Origin: Styela clava
Taxonomy: Eukaryota; Chordata; Ascidiacea; Stolidobranchia; Styelidae
Direction: 5' to 3'
NCBI RefSeq assembly: GCF_964204865.1
Contig: NC_135250.1
Coordinates: 21,009,395-21,073,394, forward strand
Length of the DNA: 64,000 nt
The notes beneath the pieces are model-generated. The model had not been told where the DNA came from. It saw only the letters and a list, made by a program, of their open reading frames with translations, and searched no databases. Positions 53,698 through 64,000 of the stretch are shown in pieces (position 1 is the stretch's first letter; each line of letters opens with the position of its first letter). The translations under genes and the position numbers were made by a program.

Positions 53698-55234
53698 CAG
53701 GGGTCGGCAACCTACGGGCGCGAGCCAGATCCAGCCCGCGGAGTAAAACAAACCGACCCGCGACGCCCCACTAAATTATAGCGACAAAACGGCGGTTTTG
53801 ACAATGAATTAATTTTTTTTTAATCTACATTTGAAGAGTACATTATATTCTTTACACGTAGCCTAACAGAATTTATTGTTAGACACATGTACACTAAATT
53901 ATATTATATTACAGGGGTTCTCAACCTTCGGTTCGCGAACCCCCAGGGGTTCACGAGAAGATTTCCAGGGGTACTTGGACGGCAGTCGAGTTTTTGTGTG
54001 TCGCTGTTTTTTAAAACTCCTTAATACTATCAGAGAAAAATGCGTGTCGATTGAAACTAGATGCCAATTGAAACGTAGATTTTCCCTGATGGGTTGCGTT
54101 GTTATAACTGTGACGCAACAATGTAAAATTCAGGTCTTTCGGTGTCTGATTACCAAGGGGTTCGCGTTGGTTATTTCGAGACTCGGGGAGTGCTTGACAG
54201 AAAAAAGGTTGAAGGCTCGTTTAATGAGCCCACAATTTAATTATAAAAAGAGAAATGGCAGAAAAAACGCAGTAAAGTTAATGCTGAGTGCAGAGGGTTC
54301 AAAGGCGCAGAACAAAAAGAAATAGAACATTACACGTCATTATGAAACGAAACATTCCAAAATAGGCTTAGAAAAACAATTCAAAGAAGATATTTATGGC
54401 CAAAAGAAGAAGGATAAGATTAAACAATTCAAAGTCGGTTTAGAAAAACAGAGCTCTTCCTTTCTAAAGCAATATACAACGAAAACGAACAAAATACTGT
54501 TGCCTCTTTCGAAAAAGCTTTTTCAAATTGCGTAACACATGAAGCCCTTTGTCAATGAAAAAGTGGTATTGTATGCCATGAAAAATAAAATTTATGTCCC
54601 AATATCAGCCTTTCTGCTATAACCGTGAATAGGCGAATAGAAGAAATGTCAGGGGATGTGAAACGTCGTCAAAAGAATGCTGACGTTCGTCCTCTTGAAA
54701 ATGAATTTAGGATGTTTAATACTCCGTCTATTGCCAACATGAATACGGTTGCAGAAAATATTCAAATGGAGCATCTTGAGATGCAATGCGGAAATAATAT
54801 CTATATTCGAGAGATGTATCACTGCTTGATTTTTATAAAAAGTATTCATGAAGGAAATCTCTATCCAAATTTGACAAGTCATGCGAAAAAATTCACATCG
54901 ATGTTTGGAAGTACATAGGCGTACGTACAATTATTTTTGAAAATGAACATTACAAAGAACAAGCTGAGAACTCGGATTGGTGATGCCCATCCAGTGTGCC
55001 GCCTTATGTCGCCTTATGCCATTTGTAATTTTTTTTTTTTTTCGGTTAGACGACTGAGTTCACAGTCTTCGCACGCTGTTTGAAATCTGAAATTTCAACT
55101 TTTGATCTGTTGAAAAAAATTTGTGATTCATTGGCCATCCGTTCGATTTTTAACATTCTAAAAATATATGTGGCCCGGCAAGACTTGCAATCCTCAATTT
55201 TGGCAGGCAAGCGACAAAAGGTTGCCGATCCCTG
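53698..55234 (+). mobile_element. Larger hAT element with transposase remnant
   Basis: Flanks CCGTACGC (53690-53697) and CCGTAGGC (55235-55242) form an 8-bp duplication with one mismatch. The ends are CAGGGGTCGGCAACCTACGG and AGGTTGCCGATCCCTG. The frame at 54625-54918 (NRRIEEMSGDVKRRQ, later ENIQMEHLEMQC and HAKKFTSMFGST) matches the C-terminal part of ZBED/SCAND3-like hAT transposases. A second hAT-type left end (CAGGGGTTCTCAACCTTCGG) at 53912 suggests another nested insertion whose right end I did not find. Confidence 0.85.
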
Positions 55235-55242
55235 CCGTAGGC

Positions 55243-57056
55243 AAATAACCATGTACCTAAACAGGTTCCATCTAATTGCTGAATCGCACATAACAAACAT
55301 TGGATTAATAATCAATAGATATGCAATATGTATCACGATGGTATCAGATTTAGAATGCAAGACAAGCGCAATTCGAGCGTAGTTGAATCTGCTACATTTC
55401 TGATGAGTATTACGTTTTTCGAACCAATTGATTGAACGGAATATAACCACCTTTATGCTCCCATTTTATTACGTGCGTAAGACGTAAGGGTAAGAGTGAC
55501 AAGCACCACAAACATAATATGTCAGTTGTCAATTTGGATCTAAGCAGATATACACTCTTATTTACACACTTTTTTTCTCGAATGCGGTTAGGAATAAATG
55601 ATGTTTGCAGTAATACAGAACAAGTTCATGTATGTAGAAATGCATCCAATATGTAGGGAGACTTTTTTAGGAAATATGGCTTAGTTTTACCTGATCAGTG
55701 TATTTACTAACAACGGTTCATACATTCTGTCACAGAGTATCGGTCTATCATCGCAAATAGCTTGTTTAGACTAAACCACAACCGCGTTGTAGCAGTTCAA
55801 TTGGGGTGAATTCTGCATTCAGATGCGTGACGAAGCTTCTAGCATTTTATGTGGACCGTTTGTTAATATAACGTCGCGCATAAGTAACTTTTATCGACTT
55901 ATAAAGTTTGACTTTAAATTTAGGCAAGTCGGAGTTTTAGAGGCAAGTTTATACCATTAGGTACCAAAGTTGTAACACAAGTGTGTTGTAAATGATAACT
56001 CTTAGGTAGCCGTTTAAAAGATTGTCTCGTTTTTTGGGTGAAACACTACTCCATTGTACCTATACGGGCGTGTGTATGTATTGCCCTTCTCTGTTCATGT
56101 TAGTAGGAAATTGTTAGAGATAAACAGAGAAAATTGCGGCGATGACTTAATCAAAGAAATAGAACACAGGCCAACAGCTCAGATAATTGTCGGTAGGCTG
56201 AAACATGAGGTACCAAAACTTTAAATAAACTTTATCTTAATTTCTTAGTTAAGATTCTATTTATATCTTGAGTTTATTATTCATCCAATAAATAATAAAT
56301 TAGTGAAAGGGTGTTATCGTAATTCCGAAGTGATACTTGGGTGCTTGCCGCCGTACTAAAATGTATCGATTAGTTCTATACCAATTTTATAATCGATTTA
56401 TATTCGATGAGTCGTTTTAGAGACATGGCGAATTGTAAATTTCATTTTTCTCAATAATTAGTGTAAAAAATGGATTACTGTCATTTCCGTGGAATTGTTG
56501 AATGAAAAAGGGAAAATATTTGTTGATTTATACACAATCTAATATGGACAGCATATAAGAGAACATGGTTGGGCAACATGACCTTGGCAATGTTGTTACA
56601 TCAAAATCATTCCGCTATCGAATGTTTGGTTGGTGAATGTGGTTAATGTTTTACTCGAACACGATGTATAGAAATCAGGAATTTGGGAGTAATTGTTAGA
56701 TAAAGAGCAGCAAACATAGTTTTTGGAGTTAAAAATATTAAAAAATATGTTTTAGAATATTGATTATTAGTATATATTATGAGGTCTTACTCTTGGCTGG
56801 CTGACGAAGATAATGGCATGGAATCTATGCCATAGAATAAATTATAGAATATTGCGCATTTGTAAGTCTCGTGAAAATCGATATAATGCTCTTTGTAAAT
56901 ATACATAAAAATGTTAGCTCATTTTCAAAATTGTCTTCTTGAAGCTTTGTACCTACCTTTAAATGTTTTATATAGTCAATAAATCAATATTAATATTTCT
57001 GAACGTTCGTATTATTTTGTAGTTTCTTTACAATATAAATCAAATAACATTTAAAC
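55243..57056. other. Intergenic before the sulfotransferase gene
   Basis: No exon, repeat family or RNA gene recognised. The last 100 bp before the start codon (with TTTTATATAGTCAATAAATC near 56967) are the likely promoter area, but no element is certain. Confidence 0.5.
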
Positions 57057-60000
57057 ATGCAAAATAATCTGGATCTTAACTCAATACAACTGCATTTAAC
57101 GGAACATATGAAAAAGTTATCAATAGCGACTAACGGCCCAGAAGATTATAAAGGCTATCAATTCATGCCTGGATTTGGTTTTGAAGCCACTAAGTATGCC
57201 CACGATGAATGGAACATCCCTGAAAATTCAGTTTTTGTCTCAAGCTTTCCAAAAACAGGTGAATATTGTTTCATTTATCAAAAACTGTGGCCGCACGAGG
57301 GATGAATACCATTAGCATTGATTTTCAGTTTCATGCCCGAAATGCAGGTTCGTTTTTCTTATCCAAGACAAAATAATGTATAAAATAAAAGTATAAAGAA
57401 TGGAATTAAAAAATAAGATATTCCAGTATAATATTGTTTTTTTTTACTAAATACTAGACTTCTTCAATTTTTGCTACACTTTGGCTATTATTTGTACTGA
57501 AACGAAATCATTAGTTAACATTTAATTAATTTTCAAAATGGTTGCGTGATAGGTACGGCATGGTGTATGGAAACTGTAAAACAAATATTGTACGGCAAAG
57601 ATAAGAAACTTCTAGATATGTATTGTGCTGTTCCGATGCCAATGTTTCTGTTAGAAATGAGTTTCCGTAAGTAAATTTGTTTCCGTATATACATAATATA
57701 CATACATACATAAATATAAGTACCAAACGTCAAGTCCACAGCCATTCATCGTTAGAGTCTTTGGTCAAGACCAACTAATTGCATATTATATCGCTGATAT
57801 AAATTGAGTCCCAACTCTACTCAGTCACAATTCCGTTTTTTTCTAGTCCAGTTAATTAATGGCAAAGTGCTTCATTTCAAATACTCTAATCAAGTAAATC
57901 TTGGTAAGTATGAATTCATTTAATCTGGAAGGCCATTGCCATTCTGATAGTCGGTAAAAAAAATAACCCAATTCGACTTAATGAATCGGGTCTAAATAGT
58001 CCAAACAAGTAAATTCAATAAAATTATAGTGATCCGAATACATATTTATACTTGACTAATATTGATAATACATCCGTGTCGTATGGTCGTCTTTTAACTG
58101 GAATATACATTGAAGCCCAATTTACATTTTGTGAAAATTCAATAACACCTCTCACAAAGAAATATCAGGTTAAATCAGGTTTGGAAAGCAATTTTTGCAC
58201 GTGTGTATACATAATTACGTATAGTATGATGATGATGATAGTATAAATGATATAAAAATATTTAAACCACCAAATTTAGCGGGAAAATTCGATGTGTTTG
58301 ACAAACTACCGCATTCGACAAAAGTGTTTGCGACTCATTTACCAGTGGAACTTTTCAATTATGAGAAAATGAGAAGATCAAACAGTAAGGTATGTTAACG
58401 CAATCGATATTTTTATTTTATCTTTATCGCGTATTTTTATTGCGTAAATATGCACCACCAACAAAATTACAACTAACGCATACTGAAACGCATTCTGAAT
58501 CATAAATTACTTCTTCTGTATCAAAATTTAGCCTTAGCGAAAGTGTTTGTGGTTCGAACAGCATCCACAAAGACGAGAATCAAACACACGCAAGTTAATG
58601 ATACTTTAAAACCATTTATAAAATCATTTGAAGTGGCACAATATACAAGTAGTACAATATATACTACCCCGAAGGGCCATTCGCTAAACTTGATTTCGAA
58701 ATTATACAGAATTAAAAAATATTGCAATATCAACCCTGAATTTATACCGGCTTCGCAGTAATTTTACTATTATGTTACTGTTACTTTCGTAGATGATATA
58801 CGTCATGCGCAATCCCAAAGATCAAGCTGTTTCCTGGTTTCATTTCTCCAAGAAAATACCACTGCCTGATGAAACTAAGAAGCAAATGGGAGAAGAGTGG
58901 AATAAATTTTTCCATAATTACGTAAATGGTATAATTAAATGTACTGTATAACAATTCTGCTTGAAATAAACAAAAGTATTTTTCATTTATATTCATTTTA
59001 GGGCCTGTTTGCAAAAAAAGCCCGGATCAGAGTTTCAATAGAAATACTTTTTATTGAGTAAACTCTGCGGGAATTAATTGCGAGCCCCAACATATCGCTT
59101 ACGTTGTAACGTATGCTTAAACTATGCGTGTACATGATAAACGAGTAGCAATTGTCTGTGCAAGGCACTAGATTCTGAACTCAACGTGTTTTTATATCGT
59201 GTATTATACAAAAATTGAAATAATGATAGATTTACATTTGAGATATTCTTTTCAGGACAACATCCACAATGCAATAAAGAAGGTCAGTGGTATCCAGACC
59301 ACATCAAGGAATGGATGAAATATAAAAATGATGAAAACTTTCTCGTGGTTGTGTACGAAGATATGAAAACGGTAAATATTTTTTGGCAAAATATTTAAAT
59401 GTCCGCCCGGTCATGTGCCGGTACGGTAAGGTCTGTGCTTAATAAGCACTAAGCACCAAATAGATCGATGGACAGGCGTGGCGGGGGTATACAAGCCCGG
59501 CGAAATATAGTGTTGCAATAAATTATAATAAAACAGCAACAATTTAAGTGAAATACCAACTCTCATAGAACTCGAATTTTTTTTTTAACAAACAAGAGAG
59601 CGATGCTCAAATATATGGACACGAAGGCCAAAACGAAGTAGTATAAAGTTCAATATGCCACAGTAGACTACCGATACCGCAGTCATCACTACTTCGCTTG
59701 ACTAACGCGAACGCAAGACTGCCACAGGGCGAACATTTTTAATTTTTATGACGCCCACAGTGGCCACAGAACTTTTTGAAATAAATAAAAGTAATAAAGA
59801 AAAAAATACAATATCAACTACTGCAAATTTTGAAGCAATTGGTTCAGTAGTTAATGAGAAGAGCGATTTCTTTTCATACAGAGAAGAAAAGAAATACTAT
59901 CAAAATGAACAACAACTTAATAATAACAAAACTATCCATATGTTTACATTTCGTGTCCAATAACTGTGATAGCGTCTCCAGCAATGTTCCCTCTAATTTT

Positions 60001-62538
60001 TTGTAGTATGTGTGCGCAGAAATTTCGGTGTGTGCGCACTTTTTTGGAAATGACTAATATTTGTGCAAAAACCAATGAAGAAATTTTGTCGTTCTAACCG
60101 GGTAATGGGTGGGCCAACAACAAACTTTCTCAACCTGCCAACCGAGCACATTTTTACATTACATCGAAATACGTCTGTGCGCAGTAAAGTATGCGTGTGA
60201 GCAGCCTCTGAAAGCTGTGTGCGCGCGCACACGCGCACACCTTAGAGGGAACACTGGACTCTCCAGTCATCTTTGAGTACTGAAATTTTAAAATTCATTG
60301 ATACATTATTTGCAAGACTAGCGATTTTATTTCTCGACAACAAAAATCTTCTCAAAAATATTAACAACAAAAATTTAGCAAAGCGGACCATATGTACACT
60401 TCATTTTCAATAACATACACACATGCGAATAAACCATATATATATATATATATATGTATTTATCTATTTTATCGTTTTGGTCGGCAACACGGGGTTATTT
60501 TCGCTGTATTTGGGCGTCGAAAATATTTGGGCAACATTTTGCTGTCGCCCAAATAATTTGGGCTTTATTTTTTTTATGAATCCCGTGATCAAAAAATTTC
60601 CAACATTACCCTCAAATATCACCATAAAATGTTGAATATGAAATTCGAGCAAAAAAACTCTGGTTTTTGTCGTCAGTTTCTAGGCCTAACTATCTTTCAT
60701 GTAGTTATTTTTGCTAAACTGTGGCTACAAATATATATCATGATTTTCTCTTTTCTAACTTCAATACTTTTTATTCGACCAGAATTGGAGGATTAAAATT
60801 TTGCTATCGTATTGTATTCCAATGATTCATCAGAAACTTTATCTGGAAGTTATGACACTGTTATGGTAAATTTCACCCTGATAAAATGTGCAAATTTGCA
60901 GACGAGACTTATGTCATATAATGTCTGTGTCTGCTTTGTCAAGAGAGATGAGAAGTTGGTTTTAGTTAACTAGCGATTTAAATCAAAGATGAATTTAGTT
61001 TGTACATAACGATAACGTTCGCTTTACCGTACTTGGCATGGATTTCCAATATTTATTCGATTGGATGGCGATACTTTTTTAATTGCTAATATAATAAATT
61101 ATCAGTGACTATAACCAATGACTATATATATATTTCTTGCGGTGTCGACCATTTCCAATGATGTTCCTCATTTCCGCAAATAGGCTAAAAAAAAGTAGTC
61201 TCTCGGAATTGGGCAACTCGACTATATTTTGAACAAACTGTATTACTTGCGTGAAATTTTGTCACACAACTTTTTATTGAATACCGCTGAAAATAGCTCA
61301 CTATTTGCTAAAGAAAACGAGAGGCCCAATTGCAGCATAAATTAGCATGTAACCACAACGAAGCAAAAAGATAAATATATATATGTTCAATATAACTTTT
61401 TGCAAGGATGGTGACTTCTCACCTGTTAAAATATGTCTGCAGTTTTAAATATGTTTTAAATGATAAACTAGAATTTGGTTGGAAACCGAAGACTTATCGA
61501 TCGGAGGTTAAGGGATCCCCCAAAACAGTGGTCTTACTCCATAGTGACACCGTGTGTCCAATCACTAATTAATTAATAACTCGCTAATTATGCGACATAA
61601 TCCATCCAAAATCGATAGGCTCCTGTTCCGAACTATGACGAATGCACATGCAATTTGGAGCAGATTCAACCTCGCTTTCGTGAGATATCGCGTGTATCTA
61701 ACAGACAAACAAACAAACAAACAGACAAATACCTATCAACATACTTACCAATCTTAAGATCGATAAGTAATGAGTGTATTTGTGTGTGTTTTATTTGAAT
61801 TAATATCTGAAACTAATTCCAGAATTTTCAAAGTGAGATTCGTCGAATCGCTAAGTTCTTAGACGTAGATATTGGCGACAATGATGTCGCTAATGTTGCT
61901 GAAGTATGTTCTATCAAATCGATGAAGGAACAAGCAGATGTTGAGAAAACAGGATTTTTGAAGATTAATGTACGGAAAGGTATGATTATGACGGTGCGTT
62001 TTCGCGTGGAAGAATTTTTTAACCCTATCAACGTATGAAAATGTGTTGTTCAATACATGGTTACCAAATTCCTAAATATTTTATTTAAGACGAGTTAATC
62101 CAACAAATATTACCGACGGTTGCACTTGAATCCCAGTTTTTACGAAAGACAAAGTTGAGACTAGTCAAATGAAATTTGGCTTTTTATTTTTTCCAGCTGT
62201 TAGTATTTGATACGCATTTGATACTGGCGAACTGCCGCGTTATATTTTTGCGATTCATGATGACAAACAATAGTGTCACCATAAGCTGAGGGCTCCCGTT
62301 TCTATAAGCTTTGTTCGCAACTCATGTGGCAATACTCGTTGACTGTCTAACGCTAACGATACTTTGCAATTAATTTCCCACAACCAACACTGCTGGAGGT
62401 GCGTAAATGTGTACTTTTCATCCAGGAGAGATCGGTGGGTGGAAAAACCAGTTCACAGTGGCGCAATCTGAACTAATGGATAAGCTGATAAAAGAACAAC
62501 TAGGCGACACTGGCATCGAATTCACATACGAGATATGA
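57057..62538 (+). CDS. Cytosolic-type sulfotransferase
   Basis: Eight exons: 57057-57258, 57553-57666, 57847-57903, 58280-58389, 58793-58928, 59256-59371, 61823-61979, 62426-62538, joining to 334 aa with all introns GT-AG. The 5'-phosphosulfate loop for the PAPS donor is SFPKTGTAW (63-71). The catalytic His is probably H144 in FATHLP. The 3'-phosphate site is YVMRNPKDQAVSW (R167 and S175). RKG at 296-298, followed by WKNQFT, is the C-terminal PAPS-binding block. The enzyme would transfer sulfate to a hydroxyl or amine of a small molecule in the cytosol; there is no signal peptide or membrane segment. It is longer than typical SULT enzymes, mainly from about 25 extra residues at the N-terminus. 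The loop has GTAW where most members have GTTW. The 2.4-kb intron 6 is filled with repeats. Confidence 0.93.
59590..59961 (+). repeat. AACAAGAGAGC-family repeat in intron 6 of the sulfotransferase
   Basis: It begins AACAAGAGAGCGATGCTC and ends TTTCGTGTCCAA, with the internal AAATAAAAGTAATA and CAATTGGTTCAGTA blocks of the family. A hAT-like element follows within 25 bp. Confidence 0.7.
59982..60256. mobile_element. hAT-like element with TGTTCCCTCTAA ends
   Basis: The left end CAATGTTCCCTCTAATTTTT and right end CACCTTAGAGGGAACACTG are inverted. The interior next to the right end is a GTGTGCGCGCGCACACGCG tract. This end sequence is like that of widespread hAT elements in animals. The target duplication is ambiguous. 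Confidence 0.7.
60436..60455. repeat. (AT)n microsatellite
   Basis: A run of about ten AT units in intron 6 of the sulfotransferase gene. Confidence 0.9.
61485..61775 (-). repeat. Interspersed repeat, copy 2 (see 11107)
   Basis: Reverse complement of the family member at 11107-11375, with an extra (CAAA)n-type tract near 61702-61727. It lies about 50 bp before exon 7 of the sulfotransferase. Confidence 0.7.
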
Positions 62539-62567
62539 TTGAATGGGAACTGAACCTCGTGATCACG

Positions 62568-62573
62568 AATAAA
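62568..62573 (+). terminator. Polyadenylation signal of the sulfotransferase
   Basis: AATAAA 30 nt after the TGA stop, a normal position for a short 3' UTR. Confidence 0.6.
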
Positions 62574-62978
62574 GCAAAATGACTTTGGTCACACTTATCG
62601 TCGTTTCGTCTTTTTTACCAACTTTCAAGACATCAATTTTTTCATTAATGTTGTATTTTACATGCCGAAAAATATATTACTCGGTAAGCAAGCAAATGAA
62701 AACACTCAAGTTTAATGAAAAGTTGAAAAGTCAGTTGACTTCTAGTTGACTAGAAGATATTTACGCCCAAGATGAGAAAACAAAGCGTTTAGTAACAAAG
62801 GATCGTCTTACAAGAGGTCGAAAATACGTAGATATAAGCGTTTAAGCCATTTGGAATGAATGCTGAAACTTCAATTAAATATGGCCACGTGTGTGCTATC
62901 AAAACCTATGAAATAAAGGCATCCATGCGAAACAGTGCAACATGATTGGGTGAGCGAATGTTTATAAAACAATATTTA

Positions 62979-63450
62979 CAAACAAATGTACTAACATTAC
63001 ACACATACAGCAACACATATTGTTGCAGAGATAGGTAAACGTTTATAATAATGGGTAGATTATCATTTAGCTTAATGTTGATGAATTATCAAAAAAAGGC
63101 CATTTTGATCACAACAGGAACAAGGAGTAGGACAAACGAATGTACTTACATTACAAACATACAGTATCACATCTTGTTTGAAGTTACAGATATAGATGGA
63201 GTTGGCAGATATAGGAAAACGTCCATAACGATGGTTAGATTATCATTTAGCTAAATGTTGAAGAATTATTGAAAAAAAAATCAATTGGATCACAGCAAGG
63301 AGTAGGACAAACAAAGGTACCAACGTTACAAACATACAGCATCACATTATGTTTGGAGTTGGGGATATAGAAACAGTTATAATGATGGGTAGATTACCAT
63401 TTAGCTGAATGTTGAAGAATTAACAAAAAATGTCATTTTGATCACACCAA
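62979..63450. repeat. Three-copy tandem satellite, about 150-175 bp period
   Basis: Copies start near ACAAACAAATGTACTAAC (about 62979), ACAAACGAATGTACTTAC (63132) and ACAAACAAAGGTACCAAC (63307). Each continues through ACATACAG(C/T)A, ATGG(G/T)TAGATTA(T/C)CATTTAGCT and TTTTGATCAC-type blocks. The copies are diverged, so the array is old. It lies between the ends of two convergent genes. Confidence 0.8.
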
Positions 63451-63465
63451 GAGGTAGGCATCATT

Positions 63466-63954
63466 TTATCTAACTTTTCTGCTTGGTATTATACTACTCC
63501 TCGCATTTCTCGGTCTGTCACCCAACAATTCACGATCAAAATCATGCTGACTCACTGTTGAAAATCTGGCACTGACACTCTGGTCCATACATGATGGTCT
63601 ACTTTCGATTGTTTCACTCAACATTGATAGTGTACTTTGCTCTGCACGGCTGCTTATCTGCTGAAAGCGAAATGTATTTAATTTACATTTGTAATAACTA
63701 TTTCTAGTATGTACAGTATATGTGATTTTACATCACTTGGTTTGGGTCAGTATAAGGGCACTCCAGATTTAATTCAAATATCTGGAAGTCAATAAAAGAT
63801 ATCTTAGTTCATAATGAACCATCCATTTTCAATGAAACAAAGCAAAAAAAAGTTCTTACGAATCCACCAGTGGCAATTCGAGTGCTTTCGTGGCGTCTCT
63901 TTGGCGTGAACATTTTTGATGGATTCGTTGCTGACGGCAAAGGTAAACGGCTAC
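63466..63954 (-). CDS. Last two exons of an unrecognised gene (partial, runs off right edge)
   Basis: On the minus strand, an exon at 63954-63860 has acceptor ATACAG and donor GTAAGA. It joins in frame to a terminal exon at 63660-63466 (acceptor TTTCAG) ending in TAA. Together they give about 96 residues, rich in Ser, Arg and Pro, with stretches such as MFTPKRRHESTRIATGGF and FDRELLGDRPRNARSSI. The coding stretch stays open across both exons. No family is recognised; the composition suggests a disordered basic tail, perhaps of a nuclear or cytoskeletal protein, but that is a guess. The gene is convergent with the sulfotransferase. Further exons must lie beyond 64000. Confidence 0.65.
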
Positions 63955-64000
63955 CTGTATGGTTGAAAGGGGTTTAAAAATTTTGGCAAAAAAAATATGA

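Noticed and set aside
53876-54325. 149-codon plus-strand open frame
   Set aside because: It lies inside the hAT element at 53698-55234 and starts in an hAT-type end sequence; no independent protein family.
1-64000. CRISPR arrays, bacterial operons or other prokaryotic features
   Set aside because: Genes have spliceosomal introns throughout and no regular short repeat-spacer arrays were seen.

Overview
The window is animal nuclear DNA. It is AT-rich, every gene is split by short GT-AG introns, and DNA-transposon relics with vertebrate-like hAT ends are scattered between and inside genes. The gene families (arylalkylamine-type GNAT acetyltransferases, GMC flavin oxidoreductases, a cytosolic-type sulfotransferase) and the compact introns suggest an invertebrate deuterostome, perhaps an ascidian tunicate. 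That placement is inference; no single sequence here proves it.

Layout. 1-3800: no gene seen. 3810-17340: a decaying tandem array on the minus strand. Each unit holds a four-exon GNAT N-acetyltransferase gene plus about 1.3 kb of flank. One copy (7325-8638) has every exon, splice site and codon in order (208 aa). A second (15073-16363) is open but has lost one splice acceptor. Two others (5491-6116 and 11606-12941) are clear pseudogenes, and a fifth unit (3810-5140) retains only flank. 18662-53410: three tandem plus-strand GMC oxidoreductase genes, each with the same 13 exons and the same intron phases. A (18662-27624) and B (31023-36881) are intact at 582 codons each. C (44181-53410) matches over all 13 exons but carries a stop codon in exon 5. 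57057-62538: an intact eight-exon sulfotransferase gene (334 aa). 63466-63954: the last two exons of an unrecognised minus-strand gene that runs off the right edge.

Mobile DNA is abundant. Several hAT-type elements have exact or near-exact 8-bp target duplications, including one hAT nested inside another short element in intron 8 of GMC C. A pair of TA-flanked mariner-like elements marks two GNAT units. Two further repeat families recur: one of about 0.23-1.1 kb beginning AACAAGAGAGC, and one of about 0.3 kb found at 11.1 kb and 61.5 kb. LINE fragments lie in intron 10 of the GMC genes, and a three-copy satellite lies near the right edge.

Functionally the window puts an oxidising enzyme family (GMC) between two conjugating enzymes (acetyl transfer, sulfate transfer). 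They could act on related small molecules, but nothing in the sequence shows a shared pathway. The clearest biology is birth-and-death evolution of two tandem gene families, caught with intact, marginal and dead copies side by side.
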